Shown: piece after piece, positions 7,966-14,161 of the stretch
How the letters are laid out: the number at the start of each line of letters is the position of its first letter
How positions within the stretch are numbered: the stretch's first letter is position 1
NCBI GenBank assembly: GCA_036734385.1
Contig: DAIMYQ010000024.1
Span: 1-24,496, forward strand
DNA: 24,496 nucleotides
Source: JAAYPI01 sp036734385
GTDB taxonomy: Bacteria; Bacteroidota; Bacteroidia; Bacteroidales; Paludibacteraceae
Direction of reading: 5' to 3'
Program-made: the position numbers and the translations under genes
The notes under the pieces: model-generated
What the model was told of the DNA's origin: nothing
The model's input: only the letters and a program-made list of their open reading frames with translations
The model's database searches: none

Positions 7966-8487
7966 TTAGAACCAAGTAGCCGAAGATTTGCTCAACGTAG
8001 AAAGAATTGTTTCATAGTTGGGTTCATTGGTGATTTCGCTTATCAGTTCGGTATATTGTACAACACCATTGGGAGAAATAACAACAATAGCACGAGCTAA
8101 TAACCCTTTCAATGGACCATTTTCTATTAAAATACCATAATCTTTAGAAAATGTTGAACAACGAAAATCTGACAATGGAATCACATTGTCAATTCCCTCA
8201 ACCGAACAAAACCTTGCATGTGCAAAAGGCAAATCCTTAGTTACGTATAACACAACTGTGTTATGAAGATCTGACACTGTTTTATTGAAGTGCCTTGCAG
8301 TAGCCGCACAGACCGAAGTATCCAAGCTCGGATTGATGCTTATAATAACATTTTTGCCTCTAAAATCCGACAATGAAACATCTTTTAAGTCCGTCGATAC
8401 CAATGTAAAATTTGGAGCAACCGTACCCGGTTTCGGTAAATTACCATTGGTAGTAATTTTTTCTCCTTTAAAGTTAATTATTGCCAT
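7966..8487 (-). CDS. tpx: Thiol peroxidase (Tpx, atypical 2-Cys peroxiredoxin)
   Basis: Tpx reduces hydrogen peroxide and alkyl hydroperoxides with electrons from thioredoxin. The 173-residue length and the N-terminal FKGEKITTNGNLPKPG segment match the family. The peroxidatic cysteine is Cys60 in NPSLDTSVCAATARHFN and the resolving cysteine Cys94 in FAHARFCSVEG. The C-terminal half contains GPLKGLLARAIVVISPNG, a typical Tpx stretch. No signal peptide is seen, so it is cytoplasmic. It stands alone, convergent with murA and divergent from the lipoprotein gene. It fits an anaerobe that must handle oxygen exposure, alongside the oxygen-sensitive NifJ of this window. Confidence 0.95.
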   Translation of the reverse strand: MAIINFKGEKITTNGNLPKPGTVAPNFTLVSTDLKDVSLSDFRGKNVIISINPSLDTSVCAATARHFNKTVSDLHNTVVLYVTKDLPFAHARFCSVEGIDNVIPLSDFRCSTFSKDYGILIENGPLKGLLARAIVVISPNGVVQYTELISEITNEPNYETILSTLSKSSATWF

Positions 8488-8569
8488 ACGTTTGAATTTT
8501 AGAATTAGGTTGTACTAAGATACACCATTTTTTTGAAAAAAAATATATTTTAGCACGTTATTTTGTTTT

Positions 8570-9727
8570 ATGAAAAATTTATTTTTCTACATAATATTGG
8601 TTTTATTCTTCGCTTCTTGCGAATCAGACAACCTTACGTACAATGTACCAGCCGATTTTACACCTTATGTAGAGAAATTTAAATCGGACGCCAAACGTTT
8701 TGGTCTAGATTTTGACGACAAGGGTCTCATTATGCGATTTGCTGACTTAGAGGATAATGTTGCGGGACTTTGTTATTACGAAAAAAAGCCTATTGTTATA
8801 GAAATTGACAGGGAATATTGGGAAAAATCCGGAAAAGCAAAAAATGAGAAAGATATAAAGGAAGATCTTATTTTTCACGAAATGGGTCATGGCTTTTTAC
8901 AACGTTTTCATCTTAACAACGTCCTAAATAATGGCGACTGGAAAACTATTATGTGTGGCGGGGAATTACCGAACGACAGAGGTTCGAATATTAATTACAG
9001 AGGTTTTAGGAAAGAATACTACATAAAGGAGTTATTTACCAGTACCGATGAAGTGCCCGAATGGAGCACTATAATCCCTGAGTTTTCTTCCGTAAATGAA
9101 TCTGTCATTTTAAATCAAGATTTTACGGAGAGTTCAAATTGGGTTATTGGCGAAGACGATTCATATAAAAGTGAAATCGCCGATGGAAACTATATTTTCA
9201 CAACAAAAACGACAAATTCCTACTATGTATTAAATGGACTAGGCATTGATGTTAGTGATGACTTTTATTTTGAAACTCGTTTAAAAATAGAGTATCAGGA
9301 AGACGGTACTTTTGGTATGGTTTTTGGAACATATGATGAAGGAGAAAGCTCTACTAATTGTGCCTTGCATTATTACATGGCAAATACGACACAACATGTG
9401 TACATAGGAGAAACGGAATGCCTCGGTCCTTTTATCGATTTGTATAAGGAAGAATTTAATGCCGGAGACTTTAACACATTAGCGGTACGAAAACAAGGCA
9501 AAATTTTATACTATTACATCAATGGTAAGTTCATTTACCATAATGATGTTGACGATATTGGAATAGAAGGCAACAAGTTTGGATTTAAAGTGCCGGGCAA
9601 CTGCTCTCTGTACGTTGATTATGTAAAAATAGCATCGTCAGACACAAGCAATACGCGTAAATTTATACCAAGTGTAAGTTCAATAAAACAAGCAAGTGAA
9701 ATAAACACAACCAAGTGGGTAAAATAA
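8570..9727 (+). CDS. Lipoprotein with HExxH metallopeptidase-like region and C-terminal laminin-G-like region
   Basis: A 385-residue lipoprotein: the signal sequence ends in the lipobox FFASC with Cys17, followed by ESDN, an acidic stretch like the export signals that send Bacteroidota lipoproteins to the cell surface. Residues 25-160 contain HEMGHGFLQRFH (His103, Glu104, His107, with a further His114) and then WKTIMCGG, resembling a zinc HExxH site with a following Met-turn, so a zinc-dependent peptidase is likely. Residues 180-355 look like a concanavalin/laminin-G type beta-sandwich (FETRLKIEY, FGMVFG, YYINGKFIYHNDV, GFKVPGNCSLYVDYVKI). Such a domain could bind carbohydrate or protein. Substrate unknown; the peptidase call rests on motif and context only. 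It converges on the TetR gene. Confidence 0.75.
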   Translation: MKNLFFYIILVLFFASCESDNLTYNVPADFTPYVEKFKSDAKRFGLDFDDKGLIMRFADLEDNVAGLCYYEKKPIVIEIDREYWEKSGKAKNEKDIKEDLIFHEMGHGFLQRFHLNNVLNNGDWKTIMCGGELPNDRGSNINYRGFRKEYYIKELFTSTDEVPEWSTIIPEFSSVNESVILNQDFTESSNWVIGEDDSYKSEIADGNYIFTTKTTNSYYVLNGLGIDVSDDFYFETRLKIEYQEDGTFGMVFGTYDEGESSTNCALHYYMANTTQHVYIGETECLGPFIDLYKEEFNAGDFNTLAVRKQGKILYYYINGKFIYHNDVDDIGIEGNKFGFKVPGNCSLYVDYVKIASSDTSNTRKFIPSVSSIKQASEINTTKWVK

Positions 9728-9744
9728 AAAATCGAGGATTCCTA

Positions 9745-10353
9745 TTAGATAGGTTGTTTGGATAGTCCTGCAAATATAAAACGAACAATGTATTCTCTTC
9801 GTTCCTTCATTTTAATGGCAACACTTTCTTTCATATAAGGAACTTCCAAGCCATTAAGAGCACTAAGTAATATAAACGCAGCAAAATCAATATTTTCAAC
9901 CTCAAAAATACCGAGGCTGACTCCTTCTTGAATAATTGTCTTGAGCATTGCAAGCTCCTTTACGTTTACTTTTCTACGAACACGTTCCACCGTCTTTATA
10001 TCATTGAAAAAGTCTGCACGCAAAGAGCCATTACTCTTGACAATATCTCTAATAGTATCTAAATGGGTATATATGTACTTAACAAGTTTATCCTGAGGAG
10101 CCATGTTTTCTTGAGTGACAACTTCCAAAGCATCAACCAATTTTGACATTTCTTGTTCAACGACAGCATAATACAGATCCTCCTTACTTTTAAAATAGAT
10201 GTATAATGTACGTCTACCTTTTTTTGAAGCCGTAGCTATATCATTCATGGTTGTGTTGGTCACTCCCATTTTAGCGAATAATTGACGCGCTACGTCCAAC
10301 AAAAGCTGGCGAGTCTTCGGCATCGTTATATTTAAAGAACTGTTTTCAGTCAT
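9745..10353 (-). CDS. TetR/AcrR family transcriptional regulator
   Basis: A 202-residue regulator with an N-terminal TetR DNA-binding domain: RQLLLDVARQLFAKMGVTNTTMNDIA, then ASKKGRRTLYIYFKSKEDLYYAV, the recognition helix and the YxYFxxKEDL hallmark, at about residues 14-65. The remaining 135 residues are the helical ligand and dimer domain, with no recognised ligand family. The frame is open to 10410, but the ATG at 10353 is preferred because a promoter and a palindrome occupy 10353-10407. It is next to no transport or efflux operon, so its target is not obvious; the palindrome upstream suggests that it represses itself. Confidence 0.92.
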   Translation of the reverse strand: MTENSSLNITMPKTRQLLLDVARQLFAKMGVTNTTMNDIATASKKGRRTLYIYFKSKEDLYYAVVEQEMSKLVDALEVVTQENMAPQDKLVKYIYTHLDTIRDIVKSNGSLRADFFNDIKTVERVRRKVNVKELAMLKTIIQEGVSLGIFEVENIDFAAFILLSALNGLEVPYMKESVAIKMKERREYIVRFIFAGLSKQPI

Positions 10354-10378
10354 TGCACAAAATTGGTGTTTTGTGCAA
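10353..10378. promoter_or_regulatory. Perfect palindrome at the TetR gene start: candidate operator
   Basis: TTGCACAAAA (10353-10362), a six-base spacer and TTTTGTGCAA (10369-10378) form a perfect 10-bp inverted repeat. It overlaps the last bases of the -7 box, the expected transcription start and the first base of the start codon of the TetR gene, the place for an autorepression site. Confidence 0.65.
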
Positions 10379-10407
10379 AAATATAACTTATAACAATATG
10401 AGTCAAA
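10376..10407 (-). promoter_or_regulatory. Promoter of the TetR regulator gene
   Basis: On the minus strand TTTG (10407-10404), 20 bases, then TATTTTTG (10383-10376) match the Bacteroidota -33/-7 consensus at both boxes. The start codon is at 10353, so the leader is about 17 bases. This rules out the upstream in-frame start at 10410. Confidence 0.7.
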
Positions 10408-10477
10408 CATTTAGGTGTTTTTTTATATTTTTAAACCAAAAGGATGAAAAATAGCCGACAAACAAAGAAATATTTAA

Positions 10478-10485
10478 TACTTTTG
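10478..10485 (+). promoter_or_regulatory. Putative -7 box immediately before tilS
   Basis: TACTTTTG at 10478-10485 matches TAnnTTTG exactly. Only five bases separate it from the tilS ATG at 10491, which would place the transcription start at or next to the start codon. No -33 box is clear. Confidence 0.45.
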
Positions 10486-10490
10486 TAACT

Positions 10491-11834
10491 ATGAGTAACA
10501 TTGTAACAAAAATAGAGAGGTATATAGCTGATAACAAACTACTTTCTAAGCAGACAAAAATAATTGTAGGCGTAAGTGGAGGAGCAGACTCCGTTGCTCT
10601 CCTTTTGCTCTTGCAACAATTAGAATACACTTGTGTAGCTGCTCATTGTAATTTTCATTTACGTGGACAAGAATCAAATAGAGACCAAAAGTTTGTCGAA
10701 AATCTTTGTGAACAACGACATGTTTACCTAAAAACCATTTCGTTTGACACAAAAAGGTATGCTAGCGAAAAAAAAATATCGATTGAAATGGCGGCTAGAG
10801 ATTTGCGGTACAATTGGTTTGAAAGTTTGAGAAAAGAATATCAAGCTGAAGCCATTTGTGTTGCTCACCACAAAAATGACTCGATAGAAACGTTCTTAAT
10901 GAATATCATTCAAGGAACAGGTATTGCCGGTTTAACAGGTATAAAGCCTAAAAATGGATATATAATAAGACCTTTTTTGTGCATCTCACGTTTTGATATT
11001 GAAGAATTTCTGCAACAAAAAGGAGTTTCGTTTATTACGGATTCCACAAATAAAGAAAATGAGTTTACACGCAACAAAATTCGAAACATCATCATTCCCG
11101 AATTAGAAAAAATAAATCCGAATTTTTCAAAAACAATTACTGAAAACATAGAAAATCTTACCGAAGTAAGTGCTATTTATGAAGATTTTATAGAAAAGAA
11201 AAAAAATGAGATCGCCTATGCAAAAGACAATTGCTTTTTTGTCGATTTGCCCAAACTGAGACAAGAAAAACGATATAAAACCATACTATATGAGATTCTG
11301 AAACCTTTTGGATTTAAACCACAGCAACTAAATGTAATCGCTAATAATTTGGATTCTATTGCCGGTAAAAAATACTATTCTGAAACACACGAACTTTTGA
11401 AAGACAGAGACAATTTGATTATTACAAAAGCAAAGGAACATTTTCCTGATTTTTTTCACATTTCAGAAAAAGATTCTGTTTTAGAAACGCCTATCTTTAT
11501 GCACATAACAAAATTAAAAAAAGAAAACAATTTCACGATACCAAAAGATACCCATATTGCCTGCTTGGATGGTGACAAGATGACATTCCCTTTAATCCTA
11601 ACTAAATGGAAAAGGGGCGATTCGTTCTTTCCTCTTGGAATGAAGAATAGCAAAAAAGTAAGCGACTTCTTTATTGATGAAAAAACAAATTTGATTGAAA
11701 AACACAATACTTGGATTTTAAAATCCGATGAAAAAATTGCATGGATTGTAGGAAAACGCATTGACGACAGGTTCAAGATAACTGAAAAAACAAAAAACAT
11801 AATTTTACTTGAAATTATGAATCTGGAAAAATAA
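10491..11834 (+). CDS. tilS: tRNA(Ile)-lysidine synthetase
   Basis: TilS uses ATP and lysine to convert the wobble cytidine of tRNA-Ile(CAU) to lysidine, changing its decoding from AUG to AUA and making it isoleucine-specific; the enzyme is essential in most bacteria. The 447-residue protein has the N-type ATP pyrophosphatase PP-loop GVSGGADSVALL (Ser29-Ser34 region), VAAHCNFHLRGQES, and the family segments VAHHKNDSIETFLMNIIQGTGIAGLTGI and FTRNKIRNIIIPEL. The C-terminal half carries the TilS-specific tRNA-binding domains, ending WKRGDSFFPLGMKNSKKVSDFF and AWIVGKRIDDRF. It is divergent from the TetR gene, with 137 bases between them. Confidence 0.96.
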   Translation: MSNIVTKIERYIADNKLLSKQTKIIVGVSGGADSVALLLLLQQLEYTCVAAHCNFHLRGQESNRDQKFVENLCEQRHVYLKTISFDTKRYASEKKISIEMAARDLRYNWFESLRKEYQAEAICVAHHKNDSIETFLMNIIQGTGIAGLTGIKPKNGYIIRPFLCISRFDIEEFLQQKGVSFITDSTNKENEFTRNKIRNIIIPELEKINPNFSKTITENIENLTEVSAIYEDFIEKKKNEIAYAKDNCFFVDLPKLRQEKRYKTILYEILKPFGFKPQQLNVIANNLDSIAGKKYYSETHELLKDRDNLIITKAKEHFPDFFHISEKDSVLETPIFMHITKLKKENNFTIPKDTHIACLDGDKMTFPLILTKWKRGDSFFPLGMKNSKKVSDFFIDEKTNLIEKHNTWILKSDEKIAWIVGKRIDDRFKITEKTKNIILLEIMNLEK

Positions 11835-11989
11835 AGACTCCATTTGAATAGACACATCCAGGCCTTTCTATCAAACTTCTAATGTTTAGGGTACTCCCAT
11901 TTTAATATTTTTAGACACACACTTCTGTTCTTTAGATATACAATTTCTCCTATTTTCTGATTCTACTTCTTAATCGTCCTCGAAAAATT

Positions 11990-12019
11990 AATAATATTAA
12001 ATATAAAATTAATATTATT
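11990..12019. repeat. AT-only inverted repeat upstream of the DUF2089-like gene
   Basis: AATAATATTAA (11990-12000), the loop ATATAAAA and TTAATATTATT (12009-12019) form a perfect 11-bp inverted repeat. It lies 33 bases before the -7 box and could be an operator. In such AT-rich sequence chance is possible, and there is no T tract to make it a terminator. Confidence 0.45.
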
Positions 12020-12051
12020 CAATTATATTTCTATATTATAAATAAATTATT

Positions 12052-12059
12052 TAGATTTG
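12052..12059 (+). promoter_or_regulatory. Putative -7 box of the DUF2089-like/Yip1-like pair
   Basis: TAGATTTG at 12052-12059 is an exact TAnnTTTG match followed by CA, 19 bases before the ATG at 12079. Confidence 0.55.
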
Positions 12060-12078
12060 CAGAAAATTATTTAATAAT

Positions 12079-12342
12079 ATGTTACCTACTTATTGTCCGA
12101 GTTGTCAGGCACAACTCAAAGTAAAATGTCTGAAATGTGAAGCTTGCCAAACTGAAGTCAACGGTTCATACAATCTACCGCTACTGGCATTGTTATCGGA
12201 AAACGACCAGCAATTTATTATTCGTTTTATGATCAATAGTGGAAGTTTGAAAGAAATGGCATCAGAATTGAAACTAAGTTATCCCACTGTAAGAAATATG
12301 TTAAATGAAATTATTAAAAAAATTAAAACAGATGAAAAGTAA
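12079..12342 (+). CDS. DUF2089-like zinc-ribbon and helix-turn-helix protein
   Basis: A small protein of 87 residues. The N-terminus has two CxxC knuckles (Cys6/Cys9 and Cys20/Cys23) forming a probable zinc ribbon, and residues about 53-83 (SGSLKEMASELKLSYPTVRNMLNEII) form a clear helix-turn-helix. This layout matches DUF2089 family proteins, which are thought to be small DNA-binding regulators. It overlaps the following membrane protein gene by 11 bases, so the two are made together; it may control that gene or its own expression in response to a signal from it. A -7 box lies 19 bases upstream. Confidence 0.78.
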   Translation: MLPTYCPSCQAQLKVKCLKCEACQTEVNGSYNLPLLALLSENDQQFIIRFMINSGSLKEMASELKLSYPTVRNMLNEIIKKIKTDEK

Positions 12343-12907
12343 AGAATTCTTCAAATTAGTGTTCAACCCTTTCTCTCGCATCGCGGGATTGGAAGCTTTT
12401 GGACTTGGATTATTTTTTGTTGTACTAATGGGTATTATCGGCACATTCAGTCATACAATATTTGATGGCGTGCTGGACATACATATTGTACAGGACTCAT
12501 CGTTAGCAAACTCATTCATTATGCTTGGTGTCGACATTCTAGCTCTAACCCTTATCATGTGGATTGCAGGATTAATAATATCGAGAAATATACGATTTAT
12601 TGATATTCTCGGAACAATGACGCTCTCAAAGGCACCACTATTGCTCGCTTCCATTGCCGCATTTTTCACAAAAGTACCCGACACGAACACAATTATGCAT
12701 AACCCGATGGTTTTATTATCATCTGTTTCTTTCATTGTGGTCATGATATTGATAATACCCATTACTATTTGGTCTATTGCACTAATGTATAATGCCTTAA
12801 AGGTTTCGTGCGGAGTAAAAGGCGGAAAACTGACAGCAGCCTTTATTATTGGATTATTTGTAGCGGAAATAGTATCAAAAGTAGCTATTTACTTTTTTGT
12901 AAAGTGA
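12332..12907 (+). CDS. Yip1-like integral membrane protein
   Basis: A 191-residue protein with about five membrane segments (roughly residues 17-40, 58-82, 95-110, 122-152 and 163-188), starting MKSKEFFKLVFNPFSRIAGLEAFGLG. The layout and the N-terminal FNPFSR motif resemble Yip1 domain proteins of bacteria; the function is unknown. An in-frame ATG exists 27 bases upstream at 12305, but the ATG at 12332, which overlaps the end of the DUF2089-like gene by 11 bases, gives the better N-terminus. The overlap implies translational coupling. An IS630 element lies 54 bases after its stop. Confidence 0.72.
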   Translation: MKSKEFFKLVFNPFSRIAGLEAFGLGLFFVVLMGIIGTFSHTIFDGVLDIHIVQDSSLANSFIMLGVDILALTLIMWIAGLIISRNIRFIDILGTMTLSKAPLLLASIAAFFTKVPDTNTIMHNPMVLLSSVSFIVVMILIIPITIWSIALMYNALKVSCGVKGGKLTAAFIIGLFVAEIVSKVAIYFFVK

Positions 12908-12963
12908 ACTCTTACACATATTTTCGAAAAAATAATTTGAAACATTGAGATGTTTGCCATATA

Positions 12964-12993
12964 AGTAGTATTTAAAATATAATGTCGTATTTT
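12964..12993 (+). repeat. Left terminal inverted repeat of the IS630 element
   Basis: It begins AGTAGTATTT and ends ATGTCGTATTTT, pairing with 14002-14031 with four mismatches, all near positions 11-15 of the longer 33-base match. The transposase stop codon (12972-12974) lies inside it. Confidence 0.92.
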
Positions 12994-13583
12994 AAGCCAA
13001 AGTTATTTAGCACATACGACAAGCGTTCTTTGAGATTCTGAAAACAGATATAAGCGTCAAAAGGTATCCAATTATACTTTATTCTACGCCATAAAATTTC
13101 TATCAAATTCAACTCAGGCGAATAAGGCGGTAAAAAGAAGATAAACACATCTTGTTCTTCCCATTCCTGAATTTTCGCCATGAATTTATTTGATTTATGA
13201 ATTGGTGAATTATCAAGTATAACAACGGTTTTTTTCTTAATTTGTGCAACAAAATTATCCATAAAACTGATTACTTTATCCGTATTAAAAGTTGTTTCAA
13301 GCTCTTCAAAAAAGAGATTGTTTTTACGTTTCATTAAACCAATTACATTTAAAAATTTTCCTTTTGCAGCAGGTAAAAGTATAGGGTTATCTTTTTTTTG
13401 CCATGCATAAGGCACATTGGGTGTTAATCCAAAATGACTTTCATCGCCAAAATAAATATCGATGTATCCACTGTCTTCTAACGCTTTAAGGGATTCAATT
13501 TGACTCTGTTTGAGTTCGAATTCCAACTTATTGCGTTTGCGTTTTAAAGATAGTCGAGCTCTTTTCCAACTATAAGTGAGCAT
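12972..13583 (-). CDS. IS630 family transposase, catalytic part (ORF B)
   Basis: 203 residues encoding the DDE catalytic core: YFGDESHFG (Asp47), VVILDNSPIHKS (Asp124) and PPYSPELNLIEILWRRIK (Glu162), with 37 residues between the second Asp and the Glu. The first residues (YSWKRARLSLKRKR) are the region that joins the DNA-binding half to the catalytic half in single-ORF relatives. The ATG at 13583 overlaps the end of ORF A and lies in its +1 frame; a TAA stop sits two codons upstream of it. The product is therefore made by reinitiation or by a frameshift in a very short window. The last six codons and the stop lie in the left terminal repeat. Confidence 0.9.
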   Translation of the reverse strand: MLTYSWKRARLSLKRKRNKLEFELKQSQIESLKALEDSGYIDIYFGDESHFGLTPNVPYAWQKKDNPILLPAAKGKFLNVIGLMKRKNNLFFEELETTFNTDKVISFMDNFVAQIKKKTVVILDNSPIHKSNKFMAKIQEWEEQDVFIFFLPPYSPELNLIEILWRRIKYNWIPFDAYICFQNLKERLSYVLNNFGLKYDIIF

Positions 13584-13962
13584 CTTTTAAAAAATTCTGC
13601 AAAGTCTTTTTGCAAATGATTATATTATGTTGCTCTTTGAAGTAGGAAACCACATTTTTTAAATTGCGACTGTGAAGTTCTACTTGTTGGGAAACCTCTT
13701 TTTCGTACCCTCTCAGACGGGTTTTTACTCCTCTGCCAGGCTCGATTGAAAGAGATTCGACACCTTTTAAAACCCAACTATCAAACCACCGTTCGATAGT
13801 TCTGCGATTTACACCAAAAACCTTAGATAGGTCAATTATCGTTCGCTTTTGGTGTGATAAAAGAAGGCATTGACTCCGCTTTCTTACAGTATTATCTGTA
13901 CTTGTTTTATAAAGCTGTTCTAATGCTTCAATTTCTTCTGTTTTCAGTATTATGTATCTCAT
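13570..13962 (-). CDS. IS630 family transposase, DNA-binding part (ORF A)
   Basis: 130 residues with a paired-type helix-turn-helix arrangement: RSQCLLLSHQKRTIIDLSKVFGVNRRTIERWFDSW near residues 30-65 and a second DNA-binding helix (ETQ-like) ending LQNFLKDAHL. It overlaps ORF B by 14 bases. The frame is open to an ATG at 13980, but a TATATTTG -7 box at 13970-13977 falls in those first codons, so the ATG at 13962 (MRYIILKTEEI) is the probable start. Alone this half could bind the terminal repeats and act as an inhibitor, as in other two-ORF elements. Confidence 0.88.
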   Translation of the reverse strand: MRYIILKTEEIEALEQLYKTSTDNTVRKRSQCLLLSHQKRTIIDLSKVFGVNRRTIERWFDSWVLKGVESLSIEPGRGVKTRLRGYEKEVSQQVELHSRNLKNVVSYFKEQHNIIICKKTLQNFLKDAHL

Positions 13963-13969
13963 ATTGAGA

Positions 13970-14000
13970 CAAATATACAAATATTATTCGATACTACCAA
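13970..14000 (-). promoter_or_regulatory. Internal promoter of the IS630 transposase
   Basis: On the minus strand TTG (14000-13998), 20 bases, then TATATTTG (13977-13970). It lies just inside the right terminal repeat. The expected start is about two bases before the ORF A ATG at 13962, so the mRNA would be leaderless or nearly so. Confidence 0.6.
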
Positions 14001-14001
14001 G

Positions 14002-14031
14002 AAAATACGACATTATATTATTCTTACTACT
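14002..14031 (-). repeat. Right terminal inverted repeat of the IS630 element
   Basis: It reads AAAATACGACATTATATTATT and on to TACTACT on the plus strand, the reverse complement of the left end except for four positions. It is followed by the target TA at 14032-14033. Confidence 0.92.
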
Positions 14032-14033
14032 TA

Positions 14034-14161
14034 TTTGGAATGTAAAATGGATTCCAGAAAGATTTTTTATTTAATGATTTAAATCATGCAAAAGAAGAAG
14101 CGAAAAAATCGAAGAAAAAAAACTAAAAAAAGCATTTGAATATAAAAGGTAAAAAGGTAAT
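14034..14161. other. Intergenic stretch between the IS and the CDF transporter
   Basis: This region is A-rich. The only open stretch of note is at 14046-14126, whose 26 codons end in the Lys-rich tail AKEEAKKSKKKN before a TAA; it has no start codon and a stop just upstream, so I do not call a gene. Confidence 0.4.

Larger units (their letters stand above)
11835..12078. other. AT-rich intergenic region between tilS and the DUF2089-like gene
   Basis: This 244-base stretch holds no convincing reading frame and no RNA gene. Its second half is almost pure A and T and contains the inverted repeat at 11990-12019 and a -7 box at 12052-12059. No clear terminator for tilS is visible. Confidence 0.6.
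12962..14033 (-). mobile_element. Complete IS630-family insertion sequence with TA target duplication
   Basis: The element spans 12964-14031 (1068 bp) and is flanked by TA at 12962-12963 and 14032-14033, the target duplication made by IS630/mariner-type elements. Its ends are inverted repeats: 12961-12993 matches the reverse complement of 14002-14034 at 29 of 33 positions, with outermost AGTAGTA and the inner shared block ATATAATGTCGTATTTT. It encodes a two-ORF transposase on the minus strand. The element has its own promoter just inside the right end. It looks recent: both ends and the duplication are intact. Confidence 0.93.

Noticed and set aside
8515..8522. TATCTTAG as a promoter box for tpx.
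   Set aside because: It differs from the consensus in the conserved TTTG part and has no -33 box at the right distance.
10354..10410. Longer TetR N-terminus starting at 10410.
   Set aside because: The region holds the promoter and a palindrome, and the extra residues (Cys, Tyr and Phe-rich) are unlike TetR proteins.
11456..11857. Minus-strand open frame of 133 codons over the 3' end of tilS.
   Set aside because: The tilS frame has family motifs to its end; the antisense frame is Phe/Ile/Ser-rich as expected from AT-rich antisense.
12451..12762. Minus-strand open frame of 103 codons.
   Set aside because: It is the antisense shadow of the Yip1-like gene, whose frame shows clear membrane helices.
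14086..14139. Micro-ORF for a highly basic 17-residue peptide (MQKKKRKNRRKKTKKSI).
   Set aside because: Its composition follows from an A-rich stretch; no start signal or conserved partner can be seen.
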